Of a DNA stretch of 64,000 nt, positions 28,711 through 36,907 are shown one piece after another. How positions within the stretch are numbered: the first letter of the stretch is position 1; each line of letters opens with the position of its first letter. The notes beneath the pieces are model-generated. The model worked only from the letters and a program-made list of their open reading frames with translations. It had not been told where the DNA came from and did not search any database. The translations under genes were made by a program, and so were the position numbers. The stretch is from positions 5,380,001 through 5,444,000 of the forward strand of contig NZ_CP118607.1 of the NCBI RefSeq assembly GCF_028898945.1. Direction: 5' to 3'. This DNA is from Pseudomonas sp. PSKL.D1 (GTDB lineage: Bacteria; Pseudomonadota; Gammaproteobacteria; Pseudomonadales; Pseudomonadaceae).

Positions 28711-30499
28711 GTTTACCGCCGCACAGGCCGTCGCTGCCGGCACCGACTTTGCCGAACTCAAGGCCAGTGCCGAGGGGGTGTTCTGGAACGAATTCCGCCC
28801 CGCCGATGGTGCCTGCCGAATCTGGCACTGGCGCGACCAGCAGGCACGGTGCCTGACGCCGGACGGCTTCAGCGTACGCAGCCGAGTGTATGAATATGGC
28901 GGTGGTAGTTTTTGCCTGGGTGGCGATGGGCTGCTGTTCGTGAATGAAAAGGACCAGCAGCTGTATACCCAAGGCCTGGATGCGGGCCGGCCACGCGCAC
29001 TCACGCAAGATGAGAAGTGCAGATACGGCGATGTGCAATGGCACGCGGGCAGTGTTCTGGCGGTGCAGGAACGGCACGCCGAGGGCGTTGAACATCGGCT
29101 GGTCGCTCTGACAGACGGCACAATGGAAGTGCTTGCCCAAGGTGCCGACTTTTATGCCACGCCAACGTTGAGTGCAGATGGCCAAAGGCTGGCCTGGGTG
29201 GAGTGGGACCGGCCTGCCCAGCCTTGGACGCGCACCCGCCTGATGTGTCGCGAGCGGGGCCAACTGGGTGATTGGGGGGCCGCGCGCTGCATAGCGGGTG
29301 CCGATGAATCGCTGCAGCAGCCGCGCTTCGATGCCGAGGGGCACTTGTACTGCCTGTCTGACCGCAATGGCTTCTGGCAACCCTGGGGCGAGGTCGAGGG
29401 CCGCTGGCAGGCATTGCCTGCCGAGCCTGCCGACCACGCGGGAGCGCCCTGGCAATTGGGCGCCAGCACTTGGCTACCGCTTGGCCCACACACGTATCTG
29501 GCTACCTGGTTTGAACAGGGCTTCAGCAAGCTGGGGCTACGTGACGCCGACAACAGCGTGGAGCGTTTCGCCAGCGCCTATAGCCGTTTTCGTAGCCTTG
29601 CAATGGATGCCGACCACCTCTACGCGATCGCCGCCTCACCCATAAGCCCACCTGCGGTCATCGCCATAGACCGAGCAACTCATGAAGTGCGCGTTTTGGC
29701 GGGCGGCGCCGAAGTCTTGCCAGCTTCAAGCATCAGCCTGCCACAACCGATCAGCTACAACAGTGGCGGTAGCTTGGCTCACGGTTTTTTCTACCCCGCC
29801 GTTCGCTTGAAAGGGCCTGCGCCGTTGGTAGTTTTCATTCATGGCGGCCCGACTTCAGCGTGCCACCCGGTGTTCGAACCCCGCATCCAGTACTGGACGC
29901 AACGCGGCTTCGCGGTTGCCGACCTGAACTACCGAGGCAGCACGGGTTATGGGCGCGCATACCGCGAGGCGCTGCATCTGAACTGGGGGCAATGCGATGT
30001 GCAGGATGCCTGCTCGGCGGTGGCCTACCTTGCCGAAAAGGGCCTGATCGACCGGCACAAGGCATTCATCCGCGGCGGCAGCGCAGGCGGGTACACGACG
30101 CTTTGCGCGCTGGCCTTCCATAACGTGTTCCGGGCAGGCGCAAGCCTTTACGGCGTCAGCGACCCTATCGCACTAGGCCGTGCTACGCACAAATTCGAGG
30201 GCGATTATCTGGACTGGCTCATCGGTGACCCGAACCAGGACGCCGAGCGCTACCGGCAGCGTACGCCGCTGCTACATGCGGTGCAGATCAAGGTGCCGGT
30301 GATTTTCTTCCAAGGCGAACTGGATGCGGTCGTGGTGCCAGAACAAACCCGCTCCATGCTAGATGCGCTGAAGGCAAACGGCATCGAAGCTGTAGGCCAC
30401 TTCTACGCCGACGAGCGACACGGTTTTCGCAACGCCGAAAACCTTGCGCATGCGCTGGAAGAGGAGTGGAAGTTTTACTGCAACGTGCTTGGCAGGTAA
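28676..30499 (+). CDS. Prolyl oligopeptidase family serine peptidase (S9) of the pqq operon
   Basis: This 607-residue protein has an N-terminal beta-propeller-like region and a C-terminal alpha/beta hydrolase domain. Ser469 is the nucleophile in RGGSAGGY, with Asp in GELDAVVVP and His in DERHGFRN. Related S9 genes follow pqqE in P. aeruginosa (pqqH) and P. putida. It overlaps pqqE by 35 bases, so it is translationally linked to the operon. A role in trimming PqqA or PQQ-peptide fragments is plausible but inferred. Confidence 0.9.
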   Translation: MSVTLVSSPAAEFTAAQAVAAGTDFAELKASAEGVFWNEFRPADGACRIWHWRDQQARCLTPDGFSVRSRVYEYGGGSFCLGGDGLLFVNEKDQQLYTQGLDAGRPRALTQDEKCRYGDVQWHAGSVLAVQERHAEGVEHRLVALTDGTMEVLAQGADFYATPTLSADGQRLAWVEWDRPAQPWTRTRLMCRERGQLGDWGAARCIAGADESLQQPRFDAEGHLYCLSDRNGFWQPWGEVEGRWQALPAEPADHAGAPWQLGASTWLPLGPHTYLATWFEQGFSKLGLRDADNSVERFASAYSRFRSLAMDADHLYAIAASPISPPAVIAIDRATHEVRVLAGGAEVLPASSISLPQPISYNSGGSLAHGFFYPAVRLKGPAPLVVFIHGGPTSACHPVFEPRIQYWTQRGFAVADLNYRGSTGYGRAYREALHLNWGQCDVQDACSAVAYLAEKGLIDRHKAFIRGGSAGGYTTLCALAFHNVFRAGASLYGVSDPIALGRATHKFEGDYLDWLIGDPNQDAERYRQRTPLLHAVQIKVPVIFFQGELDAVVVPEQTRSMLDALKANGIEAVGHFYADERHGFRNAENLAHALEEEWKFYCNVLGR

Positions 30500-30541
30500 T
30501 GGGTGTGCAAGCCCATTTACTGGGCTTGCACCGCTTCAACC

Positions 30542-30700
30542 TTACCTTTTGGCGATGATGTACACCGCATGCACAATCCCCGGAATGTACCCCAGCAACG
30601 TGAGCAAAATGTTCAGCCAGAACGCCCCGCCAAACCCCACCTGCAGAAACACGCCCAGCGGCGGCAGAATGATTGCGATGATGATACGAATGAAGTCCAT
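30542..30700 (-). CDS. Pmp3/YqaE family small membrane protein
   Basis: The 52-residue protein reads MDFIRIIIAIILPPLGVFLQ at the start, then GFGGAFWLNILLTLLGYIPG and a C-terminal HAVYIIAKR. This is the full UPF0057/Pmp3 pattern of two membrane helices with the central PPLGVF motif. Family members are small, stress-induced proteolipids affecting membrane potential. An AGGAGAG sequence lies upstream of the ATG (30700-30698). Confidence 0.93.
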   Translation of the reverse strand: MDFIRIIIAIILPPLGVFLQVGFGGAFWLNILLTLLGYIPGIVHAVYIIAKR

Positions 30701-30762
30701 GCGGGTCTCTCCTGAAGGGGTTTAAACAGAGACTAGTCGCGACTCGCAGAGGTTCCACAGGC

Positions 30763-30802
30763 AAAAAAAACGCCCCGGGCCAAGTACTACAGGCCAGGGG
30801 CG
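30763..30802 (-). terminator. Intrinsic terminator of the aminotransferase gene
   Basis: Read on the minus strand, CGCCCCTGGCC pairs with GGCCCGGGGCG (one internal mismatch) and is followed by a run of eight T residues. It begins about 36 bases past the aminotransferase stop. Confidence 0.85.
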
Positions 30803-30838
30803 ATGCGCAGGAACGCCAGACGGTTCGTAAAATTCGTA

Positions 30839-32119
30839 TCAGGCCGGCACGTCGCGGCGGGCCTGTTGTTGCGCGTGCAGGCGGGTGAAAGCGCGGGCCA
30901 GGCGCAGCAGCATTTCGTCGATGTTGCCCTTGCTCACGGTCAAGGCTGGCGAAAACCGCACCACATCCGGTTGCGGTGCATTGAGCAGCAAGCCTTCATG
31001 CAAAGCGGCTTTGACCAGGTCGCTGGCCACGTGCTCCTGCAACTGCAGCGCCCATAGCAAACCCTGACCGCGCACTTCACCCTGGCCGTAACGGCCTGCC
31101 AGCCGGCTGAGGCCATCGCGCAGGTGGCGGCCACTGTCTTGAACATGCTCGAAAAAGCCGGGCTCCAGCACGGTTTCCAGCACCGCCAGCCCGGCAGCAC
31201 TCATCAGCGCATTGCCATGGTGGCTGCCCTCCAGCTCACCTGGCTCGGCACAGCACGCCGTACCTCGGGCCAACAAAGCGGCCAGTGGCACACCCCCGCC
31301 CAACCCTTTACCCAACGTGATGATGTCGGCACGCACGCTGTAGGTTTCTTCTGCCAGCATCGCGCCGCAACGGCCTACCCCGGTCTGCACTTCATCGAGG
31401 ATCAGCAAAATACCAAGCTCACGGCACAGCTTTTCAACGCCCTGCAGGTAGTCTCTTGTAGCCGGAATTACTCCAGCCTCACCCTGAATCGGCTCCAGCA
31501 TGATGGCCACGGTGCGCGAATCAACCTCGGCATGCAGTGCTTGCAAGTCATTGAACGGCACCTTGCTGAAGCCCGGCAGGCCGGGCTCACAGCGGTTGCA
31601 CGGCAGCGGATCGGACGCCGACAGCGCGCCCAGGCTCCTGCCGTGGCAACCTTGGGTCGCGGTGATGATGTGGTAGGCGCCATTGCGGTGTATCTGGCCC
31701 CATTTGCGCGCCAGCTTGATGGCACCTTCGCACGCCTCGGCTCCGCTGTTGAGCAGGTAGGCCTGATCGCTGCCAGTGCTTTGGCAAAGACGGTTGACCA
31801 GCGCCAGCAAGCCACGGCTGTGATAGCCCGCACCCGGGTTGATCAGCGCCTGGGCCTGACTGCCCAACGCCTTGACCAGTACGCCAGGGCTGTGGCCAAG
31901 GCTGTTGACCGCGCAACCTTGGGTGAAATCCAGGTAGGCACGCCCCTCGTTGTCCCATAACCAAGACCCCTGCCCACGCACAAAAACCTGCTCGGCACGC
32001 TCAGTGCCAGGCATCAGGCGCTCGCGGGAAAGCTGCGGCGCCTCCGGCACATTCACCGGCGCACGCTTGGGCTCGGCAACCGCGGCAGTGGCCGAGCGGC
32101 GCAAGTTGAACAGGTTCAT
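30839..32119 (-). CDS. Class III pyridoxal-phosphate aminotransferase (acetylornithine/ornithine type)
   Basis: The 426-residue protein carries the class III core: LNSGAEACEGAIKLARKWG, DEVQTGVGRCG and the PLP lysine in TLGKGLGGGVPLAAL. About 35 residues precede the usual ArgD start. I used ATG 32119, which has GGAG eight bases upstream; a TTG at 32134 is less likely. Substrate is uncertain: ArgD/AruC-like enzymes take acetylornithine, succinylornithine, GABA or 5-aminovalerate. It is divergent from a LysR regulator that may control it. Confidence 0.88.
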   Translation of the reverse strand: MNLFNLRRSATAAVAEPKRAPVNVPEAPQLSRERLMPGTERAEQVFVRGQGSWLWDNEGRAYLDFTQGCAVNSLGHSPGVLVKALGSQAQALINPGAGYHSRGLLALVNRLCQSTGSDQAYLLNSGAEACEGAIKLARKWGQIHRNGAYHIITATQGCHGRSLGALSASDPLPCNRCEPGLPGFSKVPFNDLQALHAEVDSRTVAIMLEPIQGEAGVIPATRDYLQGVEKLCRELGILLILDEVQTGVGRCGAMLAEETYSVRADIITLGKGLGGGVPLAALLARGTACCAEPGELEGSHHGNALMSAAGLAVLETVLEPGFFEHVQDSGRHLRDGLSRLAGRYGQGEVRGQGLLWALQLQEHVASDLVKAALHEGLLLNAPQPDVVRFSPALTVSKGNIDEMLLRLARAFTRLHAQQQARRDVPA

Positions 32120-32215
32120 CAGGGCTCCAACCAATCACGGTAAAGGGCGGCCAGGGTCCGGTCTTTACGCCGGCGCTCGATAATTCAGCCTTGCCTATCA
32201 AAAGTGTTTCTCAAA

Positions 32216-32251
32216 CCGGGTAACAATGCGCTGCATGATCGCTGTAACCCG
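32216..32251. promoter_or_regulatory. Imperfect inverted repeat in the aminotransferase/lysR intergenic region
   Basis: CCGGGTAAC (32216-32224) and GTAACCCG (32244-32251) face each other across 19 bp in the divergent promoter region. AAGTGTTTCT is also repeated directly at 32202-32211 and 32320-32329. LysR regulators usually bind such interrupted dyads between themselves and a divergent target gene. Confidence 0.4.
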
Positions 32252-32330
32252 TTGGAATACGGCGATAGACTAGGCTTCAGGTGCGCTTGCGGCCATTTCG
32301 TTTTTCCAGCTTTTTCGATAAGTGTTTCTT

Positions 32331-33245
32331 ATGGATTATCGCCAACTGCGTTATTTCGTCGCTGTGTATGAAGAAGGCCATGTTGGCCGCGCTGCAGAGC
32401 GGCTGTCACTGTCCCAGCCAGCGCTCTCGCAACAGATTCGCCAACTTGAGCACAGCCTGGACCTGAGCCTGTTCGAGCGCAGCAACAAGCGCCTGCTGCC
32501 AACGCTGGCTGCGCATACCTTGTACAACCATGCAGTGCCCTTGCTCGACGGCCTGCAGCGTGCCCACGAAGCCATGCGCAACTTCAAGGGCCAGTCCCTG
32601 CGTACGCTGGCCATTGGGGTACTGCAGACCGTGCGCCCAAGCCTGGTGCCTCAGTTGCTTGAGCGTGTGCGCAAGGCCCAGCCGCACTTGGTGGTGCAGA
32701 TCTACGAATTGTCAGGGCTGGAAATTGAACGGCGCCTGCTCAATGGCAACCTGGACATCGGCATCAGCTACCTGCCACCGCGACAGCCCGGGCTGCATGG
32801 GTTGCTGCTGTACGAAGACGAGCTGCAGTTGGTAATCCCCGATACCCACCCCCTGAAGGATTTCAAGAAGGTATCGATCAGGCAGGCTGCCGAATTGCCG
32901 ATGCTGGTGCTCGGCGAAGAATTCCAGATTCGACAAATCTGGAAGGAGCAACTGGCCAACCAAGGGCGTCGGCCGCAGGTTCAGGCAGAAATGAACAACA
33001 TGGCGGGGATTCTGGACAGCCTTGCGCACACGGCGCTGGCAACCATCCTGCCCGGGCGTGCCAAGGATGCCGCCGAAGATGATCAAGGGCTTTTGTGGAA
33101 GCCTTTGAGCGAGCCGCGTGTACCGCTGAAGGTCGGCTTGGTGTTCCGTGATGCACAGCGCCAGCAGGCTTCGGTGGAACTGCTTCGCACGTTGCTGGAA
33201 GAAGAAACCGATGCGCGGCAACTGGGGGCATCGCCACTTGGCTGA
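32331..33245 (+). CDS. LysR family transcriptional regulator
   Basis: The 304-residue protein starts MDYRQLRYFVAVYEEGHVGR. The HTH (AAERLSLSQPALSQQIRQLE) covers residues about 20-40 and a periplasmic-binding-like effector domain follows (about 90-290). The sequence resembles the CynR/CbbR-like subgroup. It is divergent from the class III aminotransferase, a typical LysR regulator-target layout. A GTG at 32322 in frame would add three residues. Confidence 0.9.
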   Translation: MDYRQLRYFVAVYEEGHVGRAAERLSLSQPALSQQIRQLEHSLDLSLFERSNKRLLPTLAAHTLYNHAVPLLDGLQRAHEAMRNFKGQSLRTLAIGVLQTVRPSLVPQLLERVRKAQPHLVVQIYELSGLEIERRLLNGNLDIGISYLPPRQPGLHGLLLYEDELQLVIPDTHPLKDFKKVSIRQAAELPMLVLGEEFQIRQIWKEQLANQGRRPQVQAEMNNMAGILDSLAHTALATILPGRAKDAAEDDQGLLWKPLSEPRVPLKVGLVFRDAQRQQASVELLRTLLEEETDARQLGASPLG

Positions 33246-33261
33246 AAAACACACGCGCAAA

Positions 33262-33287
33262 GAAAACCCCGCCGAAGCGGGGTTTTC
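33262..33287 (+). terminator. Terminator of the lysR gene
   Basis: AAAACCCCGC-CGAA-GCGGGGTTTT, a perfect 10-bp stem ending in T residues, lies 17 bases after the stop. The A and T flanks could let it work in both directions. Confidence 0.85.
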
Positions 33288-33467
33288 CAGACTGTTTCCC
33301 TGTGACATCCGTATCGCCCCACCGTCCTGGCAGGAAATCCCTTCGTTGTCCCTGTTCTGTCCTTTGCGCTTCCTGCGCAACGTCCATGTAAGAGAGATTA
33401 GCGGTGGATCCAATCTGATACCAGTGGCGAAAAGTCACCACGTCATGTAGGAAAAAGCTTACAAACT

Positions 33468-35246
33468 TCAGAACTGCTCTGCATCCAGCAGGTACAGTGA
33501 CTCACTGCCCGCTTTCACCGAAGCCACCAGCGAATCCACACGCGGCAACAACCGCGCATAGTAGAACCGCGCCGTCCCCAGTTTGGCCGAGTAGAACGCC
33601 TCGTCCCCCTCACCCGCCTTGGCCGCACGCGCCATCAATGCCCACACGTAGGCATACGCCACGTAACCGAAGGCATGCAGGTACTCCACCGACGCTGCAC
33701 CGATCTCGTTCGGGTTGCCCTTGGCCTGCTCCAGCACCCACTCCGTCAGCCCGTCGAGTTGATCCAGATAGGCACCCAGCGGTTTGGCGAACTCTTCCAG
33801 GTCGCTACCGGCACTGGCGATGAACTGGCGGATTTCATCGGAGAACAGCCTGTAATAGGCGCCACCGCTGGCCACTACCTTGCGCCCCAGCAAGTCCAGA
33901 GCCTGAATGCCATTGGTGCCTTCGTAAATCTGGGTGATGCGCACATCACGCACCAGTTGCTCCTGGCCCCATTCGCGGATGTAGCCGTGGCCGCCGAACA
34001 CCTGCTGGCCATGCACTGTGCACTCAAGGCCCAGGTCGGTCAGAAACGCCTTGGCCACCGGGGTCAGCAATGCGACCAACTCTTCACTGCGCTTGCGCGT
34101 GGTCACATCCTCGCTGTACTTGGCGCTGTCCAGCTGCATTGCAACGTAGGTGGAGAATGCGCGGCCACCTTCAATCAGCGCCTTCATGGTAAGCAGCATG
34201 CGGCGCACATCAGGGTGGACGATGATCGGGTCGGCCACTTTATCCTTGGATTGCGGGCCGGTCGGGGCGCGGCTTTGCAAACGGTCACGGGCGTATTCGA
34301 CGGCGTTCTGGTAGGAGCGCTCAGCCGAGGCCAGGCCCTGGATACCCACCCCGAGGCGCTCATAGTTCATCATGGTAAACATCGCTGCCAGGCCCTTGTT
34401 CGGCTCGCCCACGATGTAGCCAACCGCCTCGTCGAAGTTCATCACGCAGGTGGCCGACGCCTGGATGCCCATCTTGTGCTCGATGGAGCCACAGTTGGCC
34501 GGGTTACGCGCTCCCAGGCTGCCGTCTTCGTTAACGAGGAATTTCGGCACCAGGAACAACGAGATGCCTTTAGGACCTGCCGGTGCGTCCGGCAACTTGG
34601 CCAGCACCAGGTGGATGATGTTTTCGGTGAGGTCGTGCTCGCCACCGGTAATGAATATCTTGGTGCCACTGACTTTGTAGCTGCCATCAGCCTGAGGTTC
34701 GGCCTTGGTGCGGATAATGCCCAGGTCGGTGCCCGCATGCGGCTCGGTCAGACACATGGAGCCGGCCCACACGCCGGCGTACATGTTTGGCAGGTACTTT
34801 TCCTTCAACGCCTCGCTGGCGTGGGCATTGATCGACAGGCAAGCGCCTGCGGTCAGCATCGGGTAAAGGCCAAAAGCCAGGCTGGAGGCGTTGACCATTT
34901 CCTCGACCTGGGCCGAAATCGACTTGGGCATGCCCATCCCGCCGAACAGCGGATCGCCGCCCACGCCCACCCAGCCACCCTCGGCGTAGGTGTTGTAGGC
35001 CTCGATGAAACCGGCAGGGGTACGCACCGTGCCGTTCTCCCAATGGCAGCCTTCTTCATCGGCTGCGCGGCTGAGCGGGGCAATGGTCTTGCCGGTAACC
35101 TTGCCGGCCTCCTCCAGCACGGCAATGGCCGTCTCGGCGTCAACAGCCTCGGCCAACCCGGGCAATTGCGCCCACTGTTCAGCCACGTTGAAGACTTCAT
35201 TCAGAACGAAGCGCATGTCGCGCAAGGGCGCTTTGTAGTCAGCCAT
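33468..35246 (-). CDS. Acyl-CoA dehydrogenase (about 600-residue FadE/DmdC-like type), copy 1
   Basis: This 592-residue FAD enzyme oxidises acyl-CoA to trans-2-enoyl-CoA. It starts MADYKAPLRDMRFVLNEVF at ATG 35246-35244. It has an acyl-CoA dehydrogenase fold with MCLTEPHAGTDLGIIRTKAE and KVSGTKIFITGGEHDLTENI, the FAD-binding RDVRITQIYEGTNGIQALDL, and the extra C-terminal domain of this long type. It is a close paralogue of the gene at 36908-38713, from which it is separated by a diguanylate cyclase gene. A CGAAC-N3-GTTTG site lies about 72-84 bp upstream. Confidence 0.93.
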   Translation of the reverse strand: MADYKAPLRDMRFVLNEVFNVAEQWAQLPGLAEAVDAETAIAVLEEAGKVTGKTIAPLSRAADEEGCHWENGTVRTPAGFIEAYNTYAEGGWVGVGGDPLFGGMGMPKSISAQVEEMVNASSLAFGLYPMLTAGACLSINAHASEALKEKYLPNMYAGVWAGSMCLTEPHAGTDLGIIRTKAEPQADGSYKVSGTKIFITGGEHDLTENIIHLVLAKLPDAPAGPKGISLFLVPKFLVNEDGSLGARNPANCGSIEHKMGIQASATCVMNFDEAVGYIVGEPNKGLAAMFTMMNYERLGVGIQGLASAERSYQNAVEYARDRLQSRAPTGPQSKDKVADPIIVHPDVRRMLLTMKALIEGGRAFSTYVAMQLDSAKYSEDVTTRKRSEELVALLTPVAKAFLTDLGLECTVHGQQVFGGHGYIREWGQEQLVRDVRITQIYEGTNGIQALDLLGRKVVASGGAYYRLFSDEIRQFIASAGSDLEEFAKPLGAYLDQLDGLTEWVLEQAKGNPNEIGAASVEYLHAFGYVAYAYVWALMARAAKAGEGDEAFYSAKLGTARFYYARLLPRVDSLVASVKAGSESLYLLDAEQF

Positions 35247-35317
35247 GACAACCTCTCGCTGGTCGGGTCGGGGGCGGTCTGTGCAGACCGCGGCACGGGG
35301 ATGAAATCCAGTGTAAC

Positions 35318-35330
35318 CGAACAACGTTTG
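35318..35330. promoter_or_regulatory. PsrA-like site upstream of acyl-CoA dehydrogenase copy 1
   Basis: CGAAC-AAC-GTTTG is close to the PsrA consensus (C/G)AAAC-N2-4-GTTT(C/G), with one mismatch in the left half. PsrA is the fatty-acid-sensing TetR repressor of Pseudomonas beta-oxidation genes. A better site lies upstream of the paralogue. Confidence 0.4.
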
Positions 35331-35371
35331 CGAGACATAGGGTCATCACGCGACCGCATAGTCCGTTATAG

Positions 35372-36655
35372 TCACGCCGTACGAACAGCCCCGCGCCTAG
35401 ACTGTTGACCATAGACCATCACGCAGTTCCGGCCTGCCCCCTTGGCGCTGTAGAGCGCCTGATCAGCGGATTTGAGCACTTCTTCCGGATTGCGATGCTC
35501 CACAAGGCGCTCGGCAATGCCGATACTGATGGTCACCGAAACTGTGCTTGAGGGCGTACCCGCGCGTCGTTGGCGGCCAGCGCTGTCGTCTTGCGGGCGG
35601 CTGTTCTGATCACGCAGGTGCATCGCGTAATTGGCAATCATTTCGCGCACTGCCTCCACGTGTGGCACGCACTCTTCCGCCGTCTTGCCGGCAAACACAA
35701 GGGCAAATTCTTCACCGCCGTAGCGGTAAGCACGCCCTCCGCCAGTGACCTTTGACAGCCGACTGGCAACCAGCCGCAGCACCTGGTCACCGACATCATG
35801 GCCATGGGTATCGTTGAATTTCTTGAAGTGATCCACGTCGGTCATGGCGATCACATAATTACGGCCCAGGCGCTGCATGCGCTCATTGAGTGCCCGGCGC
35901 CCCGGCAGCCCGGTGAGTTCATCACGGAAGGCCATCTGGTATGCCTCGTGAGACACCGCCGCCGCAATCATCAACATCACCTGGCTGCACATGATGTTCA
36001 GGGTAAATGGCAGGATGAACGTCTTGGGCAGCATCCAGAAAATGCCGATAAGGCCAATTACCTGTGCGGCGTGCAACGGCCTGGGTTCACGTAGGTACTG
36101 AACGACCAGCAGGATAAATACGCCCAGAAACACGGGGTAGACCATCTGGATCAAGCTCATCCACTGGCCATGCAACGCCGGCCAGCGGATTTCAGCCAAC
36201 CAACTCAGCAACGCCTCGGGGAAGCTCTGCTCCAGCGCTACCGCAACGCTGCCCACGGCAAACAACACGGCAAAACGCGCAAGCAGGTCCTGGGCGAGGT
36301 GCGTGCGCTCCTGCCAGGCACCGAACAGGCCGTACAAAGCAGGTAGCAGCAGGCACACCAAATGGAAGATCACGGCTGCGTCTTCACGCACGCGGCCATT
36401 GTCACGGTAGAAGTCAGTCTGGGTATCGAGCAGGAAATAGGCGATGTACACCGTCACCATCAAGAACAGCTCGCGCTGACGACGGTAAACCGCGCAATAC
36501 GCACCGCCCAGCAGCAGCACCAAGGTGGGCAGCACGTTGAACAAGGATGTGAAGAAGACACTGAGGTCTCTCACATAGGCCGCCGCAAGCCCTGCCAGCA
36601 GAAGAATCAGCGAAGGCAGAAAGTGGCTCGCGCGTACAGCGTTAAGACGAAACAA
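35372..36655 (-). CDS. Membrane-bound diguanylate cyclase (GGDEF)
   Basis: The 427-residue protein has several hydrophobic helices in its first 215 residues (for example ASHFLPSLILLLAGLAAAYV near the start) and a C-terminal GGDEF domain with an active GGEEF motif in YRYGGEEFALVF. The RxxD product-inhibition site is absent at the expected position, so feedback by c-di-GMP may be lacking. The start appears to be TTG 36655 with GGAG seven bases upstream. It sits between the two acyl-CoA dehydrogenases. Confidence 0.88.
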   Translation of the reverse strand: MFRLNAVRASHFLPSLILLLAGLAAAYVRDLSVFFTSLFNVLPTLVLLLGGAYCAVYRRQRELFLMVTVYIAYFLLDTQTDFYRDNGRVREDAAVIFHLVCLLLPALYGLFGAWQERTHLAQDLLARFAVLFAVGSVAVALEQSFPEALLSWLAEIRWPALHGQWMSLIQMVYPVFLGVFILLVVQYLREPRPLHAAQVIGLIGIFWMLPKTFILPFTLNIMCSQVMLMIAAAVSHEAYQMAFRDELTGLPGRRALNERMQRLGRNYVIAMTDVDHFKKFNDTHGHDVGDQVLRLVASRLSKVTGGGRAYRYGGEEFALVFAGKTAEECVPHVEAVREMIANYAMHLRDQNSRPQDDSAGRQRRAGTPSSTVSVTISIGIAERLVEHRNPEEVLKSADQALYSAKGAGRNCVMVYGQQSRRGAVRTA

Positions 36656-36812
36656 GGGAATCTCCGACCCGGCAGATCAGTAATGGCATTGTGCCTTTAG
36701 TTTTTCGGCAGCGCACATGAATACATGAATGCTTGGGGGAGTTAACGGCAGGGGAGGCGGAGGGCTTGAGGTTTTGTTGTGTCTGGATTTGTGCGGGGGG
36801 CTGCTGTGCAGC

Positions 36813-36883
36813 CCATCGCGGCAAAAGGCCGCTCCTACAGGGAATCGCGTTCCCATTGTAGGAGCGGCCTTATGCCGCGATGG
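36813..36883. repeat. REP pair
   Basis: CCATCGCGGCAAAAGGCCGC then TCCTACAG on the left is mirrored by TGTAGGAGCGGCCTTATGCC then GCGATGG on the right. It is a paired REP element between the diguanylate cyclase and acyl-CoA dehydrogenase copy 2. Flanking CTGCT/AGCAG and TGCAG/CTGCA extend the symmetry. Confidence 0.85.
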
Positions 36884-36907
36884 CCTGCAAAGCAGGCCCA
36901 ACCGCTT

